Origin: Hydractinia symbiolongicarpus
Lineage: Eukaryota; Cnidaria; Hydrozoa; Anthoathecata; Hydractiniidae
Assembly (NCBI RefSeq): GCF_029227915.1
Contig: NC_079879.1
Location: 27,222,501 to 27,286,500 of the forward strand
DNA: 64,000 nucleotides
Direction: 5' to 3'
Shown in pieces: positions 13,103 to 22,596 of the stretch. The position numbers were made by a program, and so were the translations under genes. Every line of letters begins with the position of its first letter. Within the stretch, counting starts at the first letter, position 1. The notes under the pieces are model-generated. The model did no database searches. It was not told the DNA's origin and saw only the letters and a list, made by a program, of their open reading frames with translations.

Positions 13103-13385
13103 TATTTATATATTGCATTTTATATTATTAAATATTACAACAACATGTTGCAGCTACTTTGCAAAAAAAACAAACCTACAAGGTCTTCAAAAGTGTTAAT
13201 TTAGTCGCTGTGTTTTTTTGAAAACGGAGAAACTTTTAAACTATTTTTCTATATATTTTTTTAATTTTTTGTTTGGTACATACACGGTCCAAACAGCCCT
13301 TCATTCATCTGCGTAAAACCAAATCAATTAATATTTGCGAGGTACACGAGGTACATCTTACAGAGTATTGTTAGAAATAATGCTG

Positions 13386-14274
13386 AAAATAAATTTGCGG
13401 AGATTAATTCGTTACACCCTTCTTTGAAATTCACACTGGAGAAAGAAAATGAGAATTCATTGCCGTTTTTAAATATGAAAATTATCCGCACAAATGAAAA
13501 AACTTAGTTAGACCTGGTACAGGAAAAGCATGGATACAGGGTTAACTACAAATTTTCACGCAATCGCTCCTACGAAATACAAAAGGTCAGTGGTTACGGA
13601 ATGTATACATAGAATCTATCGAGTTTGCAGTTCATGGAAGTACTTTCATGAGAGTCTGGAGAAAGCTAATAAAGTGTTAGAGAACAATCAATATCCTTCG
13701 CATTTCTATGAGCCAATTATCGAAAAAAACATTAACAAGATAATGGAAAGTACGGTTGACCAATCTGAACGTGAAACAGAAACAGAAAAAGAGGATGTGA
13801 AAATGATTTTTCTCCAGTACAGGGGGAAAATCACATATCGATTTCAGCAATCACTCAAACGAATAAATGCGCCGTGTGTTGTAGTAAATACAATAAGAAA
13901 AGTGAAATCCGTACTGCCGTCATTGAAAGCTCCAGTTGATAAATCCCCAAAGAGTAAGGTAGTTTACAAAAGCAATTGTTGACACTGTGATGCGTGTATG
14001 TCGGGCAAACAGCCCGTCATCTGACTACCCGAATTAAGGAACATCAAAGAAATGGTCTCATTGGAGCTCACATCAAAGCATGCAACCATTATTCTTTGAC
14101 GATGGCATGGAAATTCTAGCAAAAACAAATCGATCTGTGTGTCATTTCACGACCTTGCAGGCATTGCAAAAAAAAACAATTAAGCCAATTTTAAATACAA
14201 AAGATAAATATAAGAATAGAACTCTAACAATAAAATTATATTTTTTTAAAAATTTCTTACTTTTGACTTTTTAA
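13386..14274 (+). pseudogene. Penelope-like reverse transcriptase/endonuclease remnant
   Basis: Plus-strand remnant with pieces in several frames. First FTLEKENENSLPFLNMKI (end of the reverse transcriptase), then TGLTTNFHAIAPTKYKRSVV, then the linker CSSWKYFHESLEKANKVL with NNQYPSHFYEPII, a QYRGKITYRFQQSLKRI block, VVYKSNC, and in a shifted frame VGQTARHLTTRIKEHQ, which is the core of a GIY-YIG endonuclease. Stops and frame changes at about 13507, 13980 and 14020 inactivate it. It is a different, older copy from the element at 6.3-7.3 kb. It ends close to the TTAA element that starts at 14342. Confidence 0.7.
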
Positions 14275-14341
14275 TTAGGTTAGGTGTGTTACGTTGATGG
14301 TATACGGGAATTTAATAATTTAACTTTATATTTTAGGTTAA

Positions 14342-15426
14342 GGATACGGTAACCCCCTGAGACACATACTCAGTATATTTAAAATATCCCCTCTGTTCGC
14401 TATATTAACCCTAGCAAATATATATATTCTGAAACCCAAATAAATTATCTTTAGAATGATGATAAAATATTTTCATAAAAAAAATCCAAAAAGTAGAAAA
14501 AAAGTTATATACAAAAATTCACCCTTCCAATTCATTTTGTCGAACACTCCCCTCCGTAAAGTTTTTGTTCGTCGAAAAAAATATCTTTGCGAAGCTCTTA
14601 TTCAGCTCTTAAAAACTTTGCTTTTTTTACTCAAAACAACACGTGGTTCCAAAAATATAGCATATTTTGTGTCACAATAGCTGTGTTATGACAGATTTAT
14701 CTATTTTTAAGCATGATAGATCAATAACTCGATATTTCCTCACTTTCTGCGTTAAAAAAGCAAAGTTTTGTAGCCAAAGATATAATTGTCACAACAAACT
14801 TGTTTTCGTCCAATTTCGACAAGATGGAGGGGAGTGTTCGACAAAAATATATAACGTTACGACTGAAAATTTTATTTCGAGTAAAAGAAAAAGCAAATCA
14901 AAGATCTTTGCTTTCACCTGCAAGAATCATGGTTACACCCACTTAAACGTTATGAATAATTAATAAGTCATGAATATTTTATTTAAAATTAAAGGCAAAG
15001 TGTTTTCGCAGAACTTTGGGTCTAGTTATTGTTAAACAGACAACAGGATAACATGACATGCAGGATAAAAACGAAAAAAAATAAAGAAATAAATTAAAAA
15101 GGTATAGATGATAAATAATGATATATTTTTATAAATTATTAAAGTGCAAATGTTTCCTATGTTATATGTAGGGATGAAATTTTTTATTCGTTCTGCATAA
15201 CTCTCTTTAATTATTATACAGATTAAATATAATTAAGGAATTTTAAACTTTGAGTACACTATTGAAAGCACTAAAAGATAAAGAAGATTTTTCTTCATTT
15301 TATCACTTATAACAATAAATATTTTTAATTCTTTTTTAAAAAATTTCAGGAAATTATGCCAAAGAATCAAAATTAAAAATAAAACTTTTTTTTAAAAAAA
15401 TGACCCTGAAGGGGGTTACCGTATCT
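14342..15426. mobile_element. TTAA-flanked 1.1-kb inverted-repeat element
   Basis: The termini are inverted: left GGATACGGTAACCCCCT, right (minus strand) AGATACGGTAACCCCCT, 16 of 17 identical. Both ends are directly flanked by TTAA (14338-14341 and 15427-15430), the target duplication used by piggyBac-type transposases. Internal frames (14456-14680, 14667-14963) are Lys/Phe-rich and show no transposase motif, so it looks non-autonomous. Confidence 0.65.
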
Positions 15427-15430
15427 TTAA

Positions 15431-16370
15431 GATGATTTACAAATAGATAAAAATATAATAAATATAAATATTTATAATAAATATTTTAATGTCATTGTCG
15501 GTTTGTTCATAAATTTGGAATTAATTTTTGGTTTTGATTTTACGATAAATGCCCTGACGTTAAAAAATAGTTTAAACGAAAATTAATTTAGTGGAATATC
15601 TCATCTTTTTATTTTGTTCGTTTTTATGTCTTGTGTATGCATTTGTTCTTAAAAATATGATGTGCTCTTTGTGTTTTAATAGTTTTCTTTTCCAACCTCT
15701 CTACGCGCCAAATTTCAGCGACAAAGTTTACATGTTTTAGAATTCAGAAGTCAAGATGGTCACCAGAACGGCGCAAAGTTTGCAAAAAAACGTCAAATAC
15801 GATATTGAATATAATTGTTTTGCTTTTGATGGCGCCAATGACGTTGTCTCTGACTCATTTTTATTTACATTATGTTTTACCAAAGGTTTCGACAAAATTA
15901 TAGTTAACTAGGACACATACTAAACAGCATTTTTTACTGATTTATTGATTACAGCGTTCAGCTTGAACCGCTGTAATTTTCAAATGTATTCCACAATGTT
16001 TATGTGACGACTTTGGTCCAAAACTGAAATGGTTTGGGAAGAGTTTTTCCACAGCCAATGTAATTTTTCTTACCAATCCGAGAAATAGAAAGAGTACGCA
16101 GTTTTAAAATCTTCGATTTAAAGAAAGCTTAAGATTTTAAATCTCAAATCATGCCGTACCGAAACACAGAAGAAGTAAGTTTACAGAAAATATCAAATTT
16201 CAGACATAAGTGAGCTAAAAAAACAAGAGAATAACCAGGAAACCCAGCTTTATAAAAGGCGGAAGTCTACTACAATCGCGAAGACCGTCGACCTAGGCGC
16301 TTGTTTTTGGAAATTGATATAATCACTATGCGGATGTGCAACACAAGTTAACCTGTACTAAGCGCTCATC
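15431..16370. other. Intergenic, no gene seen
   Basis: No splice-supported coding segment found. GC-rich words near 16255-16310 may be the edge of the repeat that follows. Confidence 0.45.
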
Positions 16371-16374
16371 CTGG

Positions 16375-16490
16375 TCATGCTTTTAATCTTTTTTTAACTG
16401 GGCGCTAAGCAAAAAGGATGATTCACACTTTTATAGTCTCTGGCATGACTCGGCCTGGGTTTGAACTCAAATGCGCGCTTCATCGATTAA
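16375..16490 (-). repeat. SINE family B, partial copy
   Basis: Shares TGCTAAGCAAAAAGGATGAT-like and ATGACTCGGCCTGGGTTTGA words with the full copy at 18851-19131. The B-box-like GGTTTGAACTC is preserved, but the rest of the head is diverged or replaced after about 16480. Confidence 0.6.
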
Positions 16491-16640
16491 CGACATACTG
16501 CATATCTGTACTTACAGCGCTCTACCTGGATGTGTGGCACAATCTGCGGCTATTAGGCTCCACTAGGCGTTTCTCTCGTGGTCCCACAGTTACTTGTGGC
16601 TTAACCCGGCATTTCAACCCCAGTTCCCCCAGCTCTTATC

Positions 16641-16659
16641 TCTTTAATAATAGCCGTAT

Positions 16660-16690
<31 letters not shown>

Positions 16691-16794
16691 GTCTGTCTGT
16701 CTGTCTGCGAGAACAACAACATGCTACGGAAACTCGAAATGCGTTATATAAAGAATGGGCGACCCTGTGGAATCTTCCACGGGTAACCGACTAG
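16641..16794 (+). mobile_element. Helitron-like mini-element, copy 1
   Basis: Starts TCTTTAATAATAGCCGTATT, contains a (CTGT)n run at 16662-16706, and ends with the hairpin CCCTGTGGAATCTTCCACGGG, seven bases and CTAG followed by T. A TC start, a 3' hairpin and a CTRR end are the structural marks of Helitrons. Too short to code for anything. Confidence 0.6.
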
Positions 16795-16796
16795 TC

Positions 16797-16917
16797 TCTA
16801 TAATAATAGCCGTATTTGGTCTGTCTGTTTGCGCGAGAAAAAAAACATTGTGCTACGAAATATGCAATATATAAAGGACGGGCGACCTCGTGCATATTTC
16901 CACGGGTCACCGACTAG
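16797..16917 (+). mobile_element. Helitron-like mini-element, copy 2
   Basis: Starts TCTATAATAATAGCCGTATT two bases after copy 1 ends, and finishes with CCACGGGTCACCGACTAG followed by T. The left stem of its hairpin is mutated (CTCGTGCATA). It forms a head-to-tail pair with copy 1. Confidence 0.6.
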
Positions 16918-17336
16918 TACTAAAAATAAGCGAAGGACCTCTATCGGCCTAAATAAACAGCACGTAATTAAAAAAGGGGAAAACACGAAAACATTATTTT
17001 GCTTGTCAATACTTTTGCGAAGATGTGTTGTGACAACTAAAAGATTCCAAATAAGTTTTTCAGAAATTTTTGCAAATGGAAATTTTAGTAAGAATTGATA
17101 AAATTTTGTAAAAGTTGTGTATTTATCATTGCAAAAGTTCATCAACCTAAGGAATTGTCGCTTAAATAAAGTTATTTTTCAGTAAAAATATTTGTAACCG
17201 GTTAATTGTTCAAAGAGGAACTTGATGTCACATTTAGTGGTTTATTTATGTTATATAGTGGTTTTAATGTCATAACAATGTCAGTAAAAATGATAAAACG
17301 TACAATCTATTGCAGAAGAAAATTAAATAACTAAAG

Positions 17337-17376
17337 CCGCAAACAAACAAATAAACAAACAAATAAACAAACAAAA
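17337..17376. repeat. (AAAC/AAAT) microsatellite
   Basis: Alternating AAACAAACAAAT units. Simple repeat, no gene nearby. Confidence 0.85.
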
Positions 17377-17611
17377 CAGTTAAAAGGGATAAAGAAACTT
17401 TGTTTGCATTCTGTTGTTTTAGTTACAAAGATCAAGGTGAGAAGGTATGTTTGCGTTTATGATTGCCTAGCATTTGTCAAAAATATGGCGGACGAAAGTG
17501 ACAATTTTTTTTGAGGCTACAAAAAATGCTGTCATGTATTAATTATAAATTAGAATACTTACTTAAAAATTGCAGTCTAGGTTAATTTCGAGTGCTTCTT
17601 TCCGGTTACAC

Positions 17612-18339
17612 TATATGTTCTGCTCAGATTGCGAAAACGGCCTGTTTATAAACAGGACGACCGGATTATGTACGCATGGCCCGATTTTGTTTTTTTTGCT
17701 AGGACTATGTCGTGGTGACCGGATTATGAACGCTGATATAATAGCTGGTCAGATAAAACACCAATGAAAACTAACAAGGCATACCACAAAATAGTCTTGA
17801 CGTAATTCTTAGTATAAACTTCTCTTGTGAGTACATTTTAACATATTATACTTTGAAAGTAACTAAATTTAACGGAACTAGATTTTGCAGATGAGTAGGA
17901 TCATTTTTATTTTTCGCGGGAATTGAATTCTGAGGATGACCTAAATTACTAAACTTGCCAATCCCAAAATTTAGTTTCCACGAAATTTCGTTTCATTTGA
18001 GAACAACAACTTTCCCACCAGGGCTATTTGCTTGTGACGAATGATATAAAAGCCCGCCGGCCTCAATTATATCCGTTCTATAAGTGAGAAATAATATAAA
18101 AGTGTTGTACATAGGCTGGCCTGCGCTGATTATGTCCGTTTTTAAGTAACAAATAATATTAGACTGCCGTACATATAAACAAGCCTTTTCTGATTATGGT
18201 CGTTCTATATGTGCCAAATAATATTTTTTAACTGTTGTACATAGCCGTGTCCTGATTATGTATTTTCTGCCCTGTTTATAAACGGGGCAAGCTGCCGTAC
18301 ATAACCTCGGCAGCGTTCATAATCTGGGCAGAACATATA
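17612..18339. repeat. Inverted-end element with GATTATG motif array
   Basis: The outer 19 bases are inverted copies with one mismatch (TATATGTTCTGCTCAGATT on the left, TATATGTTCTGCCCAGATT on the minus strand at the right). Inside, a unit of roughly 80-85 bases recurs, built around GATTATG followed by a CGTTCTATAAGTG-like word, AAATAATAT and GTTGTACATAG. A perfect 16-bp palindrome CCTGTTTATAAACAGG lies at 17641-17656 and a near copy at 18270. No coding capacity. Probably a foldback or satellite-carrying transposon. Confidence 0.55.
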
Positions 18340-18659
18340 CAGCAACAAACGTGACAAAAAAACCATCCAGATCCGCAAAAAGCTGTTGTGATCGGTTGAT
18401 TTCGATCCTTCAACGATCTAAATAGCCAAATATGAACATTGCCCGTCGATGAGAGCTGTCGAAACGTAGCTTAGAATAAACTCGATTTTTTCTGACATGA
18501 AAATGTTTATATTATTAACACCTTTTTTTTTTAAGAATATATTTTATTGATTTATCGTATTTCAGCTTGTGTATTTAGGGCATCTCTATAAGGCAAAAAG
18601 TAGAATTATGTTATTCCGTAGAGGTTTTATTATTTTAGGGAGTAAATGGACAAAACATC

Positions 18660-19921
18660 ATGAGCAATTTGAGAGATTATGATGAACATTGCAAGACATA
18701 TGACAATGTCAGATTTGCTGATGGAGCAGATGTAATGTCATATATGGTAAAAGGAATGCTGAAGATGGATCCTTCAAAGGTAAATATTTTGTAAACAATT
18801 TTTATGCCATATAACTTTACTGTAACTTTTAGGCTTGCACTAAAATTATTTACCCAGGATAGCCTTTTCAGTTCCTATAGTGTTGCTATCACCAAGGGTC
18901 CTGCAAAAAGGGTCCTAGTGCATTTATAGCTACGATTTGAGCTACGAAAGGCGTGCAAGTACAGCAGCCGCTTAACTCGACAACTGTCTAAGATATCAAT
19001 CCTATTTTCATGCTGAGTGCTAAGCAAAAAGGATGATTCACACTTTCATAGTCTCTGGTATGACTCGGCCTGGGTTTGAACCCAAACCTCACGCACTTGA
19101 AGCGAACGCTCTACCATAAGGCTACCAGTTTGTACAAATATTGTACTGTTTAATATTTCACTTTTATTTAACGTTGTAACGTTTCTTTCGCTTAGATCCA
19201 TATGTTGGAAGCAGGATGTGGAACAGGAAATTATAGTCTTGCATTAATTGAAAATGGCATTGGAAAATTAACCTTGTTAGATGCAAGTTCTGGAATGCTT
19301 GAAAAAGCAAAGTCAAAACTGTCCAAGTATAAAGACAGAGTTGTGGAAGTGAAACAACATCATCTGCCTCACATTCCGTTTGCTGATGACACATTTGATG
19401 CTTGTACTTTTATACAAGTATTGCATCATTTGGATGTTTCAAAGGAGGAAAAAAATGTTTCTAACTACAATAATGCAGAAAAAGCGATAGTAGAAGCTTA
19501 CAGAGTGTTAAAGCCGGGTGGTGTTTTAGTAATTGATCATTTTTTTCGGCAAAATATCGATGCTTTTTTTTCTCCATCTCTAGCACCAAAAGCAAATGCG
19601 TATTTGAGACAGGTCTATATGGATGAAGAGGATCTTATTCACGTGCTGAGGAAGAAAGGCTTTGGGAACATTTCCTACGTAAGCCAACCAGGCTCGTATT
19701 CAAATAAAGGTTATTTAGAAATAGAAAATCTTTTAAATCCAAACTGGCGAAAAAGCGATTGTCTTTGGCAAATATTGGAGGAAAGTGGAGAACTAGATTC
19801 CTTATTGAAGCTGTTACAGAAACATAAAGATGAAGCGACGTTAATTCATTTTGCGCACGATTTTTATCAATTGAATAGGAAAGTTGGTGAACATACTATG
19901 TTATTTGCTCAGAAGTTGTAA
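18660..19921 (+). CDS. Class I SAM-dependent methyltransferase
   Basis: Two exons, 18660-18779 and 19196-19921, join in phase 0 to about 281 aa. The first encodes an N-terminal helix region (SNLRDYDEHCKTYDNVRFAD). The second opens with motif I, MLEAGCGTGNYSLAL, which binds S-adenosylmethionine, then the acidic strand-2 end LTLLDASSGML, the motif III-like FDACTFIQVLHHLD, and LKPGGVLVIDHFF. These define a methyltransferase-11-type Rossmann fold. The substrate cannot be told from sequence. The frame is open back to the acceptor at 18638, so an upstream coding exon is possible; I chose the first in-frame ATG. A SINE family B copy sits in the intron. No signal peptide is seen, so it is probably cytosolic. 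Confidence 0.85.
18851..19131 (-). repeat. tRNA-derived SINE family B, full copy
   Basis: Minus strand: a head with A box TAGCCTTATGGTAGAGCG and B box GGGTTCAAACCC, then a body, ending near GGCTATCCTGGGTA. It matches the plus-strand copy at 46190-46452 over its whole length. It lies in the intron of the methyltransferase gene. Confidence 0.75.
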
Positions 19922-19992
19922 CTAATTTTTGTCAAAAATTTGCACCAAACTAAAATATCTGTCAAGCTACTGTGTTTGCATGATTTCCCTGC

Positions 19993-20062
19993 GCAGGACC
20001 CCCATTCCCCTTACTGATAACAGCATCAATAAAAACTAAAAAGGCTACCCTGGATAGATAAT
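19993..20062 (+). repeat. SINE family B, tail fragment
   Basis: Contains CAGGACCC, CTGATAACAGCA, ACTAAAAAGGCTACCCTGG, which matches the 3' end of the family. The head is absent. It may contribute the AATAAA downstream of the methyltransferase stop codon. Confidence 0.55.
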
Positions 20063-20297
20063 AGTCATAAAAATGCAACAATTAAAATTGACATGTTTAA
20101 AGTCTTTATGAGCTCAATTCAATGGCGCGAGTAGTTTTTAATATGAAATTTAAAATATTTTTCAGTTTAATTTTTAGCATTATTTTGCGCAATCCATGTT
20201 CAGCTAACTTTACGTTTTCTTGGTTTTGTTCTTACTACTTTTATTAACCCTCAATGAAGTACGTCGAACTGACGTCACAGTAGTTAGCAAAAAGCCA

Positions 20298-20618
20298 TCT
20301 TTATAATAATAGCCGTCGTTTGTCGTCTCTGCTCAAAAATGTAGTAAATGGCGAATGGACGAATCCTTACCTCGTCCCCAGGGTCTTCTGGCCCCTGAGC
20401 CATTATTACGGAACAACTTCATCAGCAAGACAAAATGTCGTAGGAACGAGGTTGGAGCGAACCCGTGAATTTATCCCCGGGTCACCGACTAGTATTATAA
20501 TGACCGTATACGTCTGGCTAGCTGTCACGCAAAATGCTAACCGCAAATAGTGGGACACACGAAATGTGGTAAATAAAGGACGGGTGAACTTGTGGATTGA
20601 TTCACGGACCTTCGACTA
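20298..20618 (+). mobile_element. Helitron-like tandem pair, copies 4 and 5
   Basis: Copy 4 starts TCTTTATAATAATAGCCG and ends CCCCGGGTCACCGACTAG at 20492. Copy 5 follows immediately (TATTATAATGACCGTATACG) and ends TTCGACTAG at 20618, with a diverged hairpin. The layout repeats the head-to-tail arrangement seen at 16.6-16.9 kb. Confidence 0.5.
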
Positions 20619-20624
20619 GCAATA

Positions 20625-22590
20625 CGAATTCATGATAGTCTCCTCCAAAATAGCACTAAAACTGGATTCGTGAAAGTTGTGCAAAAGTTTTTTCCCTCTC
20701 ACATTTTTTTGAAATGTTTTTTTATTATTTGAAACTTTTTTCTAAATAAATGGGTTTTGAAAAAGAACATATCCCTGTGTGAAGCACAAGTTGTTTTATA
20801 GCAAGGTTATTATGCGATGGACTTTGTGCGTTACAAGCTTCTTATTGCTTTCCAGACAAAGAAAAAATTATTCTAATCTTAACTAGCAAAGTGACCTATG
20901 AATTAGGGTCCTTCCGTCTGTCCGTACTTCACACGAGGCCCATTACAACTAAACTAAACAAAATTGGAAAAAAATTTTTTAGGTATAAAGCTGTACAAAG
21001 GGCTATTTTACTGGTCATGGATTTAATTTGGTAAAGAATTTGATTGAGAAAAAACAACAAAGTTCAACTACACGTGCGCATCTATTTTAACAATTTAAGA
21101 AATATATAACACGCATATCATTTATCATCCTTGTACCCAGACTCTCGTGTTTTATTTTGTAAAAAATAAAATAAATTGCTTAAATCTCAGTAAAACTTTT
21201 TGTGTTGTTAAAAAACTGTTGCGAAACTTTTCTTTGTCAGCAGAAGCGCTAGAAGAAGTGGTTTTTATGGTTTAGTTGCATTCAAGATTATCTGGGACAA
21301 GGATAAGCAAAATATTAAATATACCACACGGTAAAATATAAAGGCTCCATTAATAGAATACACTTTGATAAACAGTACAATAAAAGCTAAATAAATATTA
21401 ATACTTACATTTATCAGCTGAAAAAGTACCCTACCCAAAGGTCACTCTTTACTAAATAATTTTAGAAAACACACGGCGTGAAGGTTGTCAAGAATACATA
21501 GCGATAAAAGCAAGAGTTATTACACGATCAATCGGTCCTGTACGCAATAGTAAAAAAAGGTTTAATGAATGTCTTTTTTGTTTTGAAATCATATTCGAGG
21601 CTTCTCAGTTTTCGTTTTAAGATCATATTCAGGGCTATCTAACACGCCAGAATAACACAGACGATTTATATCTTAGTTAGTAAATAAAGAATAAAATAAA
21701 AGATTAAAATGTAAAAATTGATAGTTAAAATATCACAAAACGCCTTTTTTTGACAAGATTTTTTTCGTTCATCTCAAGATAATAAATAAATAAATGAAAT
21801 CAGTCTCTCATAGAGGAGATAATAAAATTCTCTCATTGAGGAGATAATAATGTTCTTAATAATTCCAGTGTCCAGCCAAAGAATTATTTAAAAATATATT
21901 ATACCAAAAATATAGTTAGTATCAATCATATATATTTATTAACATATATACTCTATGTGCGTTCCCTGAAATTCGTTTCCAGTGTCTTTGGGTATACTTT
22001 AAATAAAAAAGACCATTAGAACGAGTTGGCGTCGTGTGCAATTCATGAGATTGGATGTTAGGTTCGTAAGCACCTAATCATTTACCGACGTGCAAAACCG
22101 CTCCATATGTATGATTACGTCTTTTTCATTTGTCATGACGTTTTATAATCTGAAGCCTTGCCAGTGGTGAATAAGATTTGAAGACACGCCAGGATGGATA
22201 TCTAGTGCAGCATTTTAGAGTTGGGCTATGAAACAGTATCGCATTTCTTCTATGTGCATGTACTGAAAAATCTAGCAAGCGATTTTATTAGCCCAGCGCA
22301 AAATGCCCCATGTAGAAACCCACCTTCACCGCTCTTCATCAAACATATGAAAATAAAAATTAAAAACGCATATATATATATATTTATTCTCCCCCACGTC
22401 ATTTTATCAAATGTTAAACCCAGTGACGATTGACAGGTTAGTGGTGTTATATATGGTGTTACGTCACACGATGTTGGTGACAGTAGGTGCATCAGTGATA
22501 TGTTATTCAGTACGCAGCGCATTCGTGCGTTTAATTGTATAACAGTGCAAGAGGTTCGACTACGTGGTTTAATGTTTCTTCATTTGGAGA
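20625..22590. other. Convergent intergenic region, no gene seen
   Basis: Lies between the 3' ends of the methyltransferase (plus) and INPP5A (minus) genes. A small tandem duplication of TCTCTCAT-GAGGAGATAATAA (about 21801-21850) is the only repeat I noted. Frames at 22221-22522 show no motif. Confidence 0.45.
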
Positions 22591-22596
22591 TCCAGG

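Noticed and set aside
16662..16706. (CTGT)n as a regulatory repeat or CRISPR-like array
   Set aside because: Four-base simple repeat with no spacers; belongs to a Helitron-like unit.
17474..17512. ATGGCGGACGAAAGTGAC as first exon of the methyltransferase gene
   Set aside because: The frame stops after nine codons and no donor GT lies before the stop.
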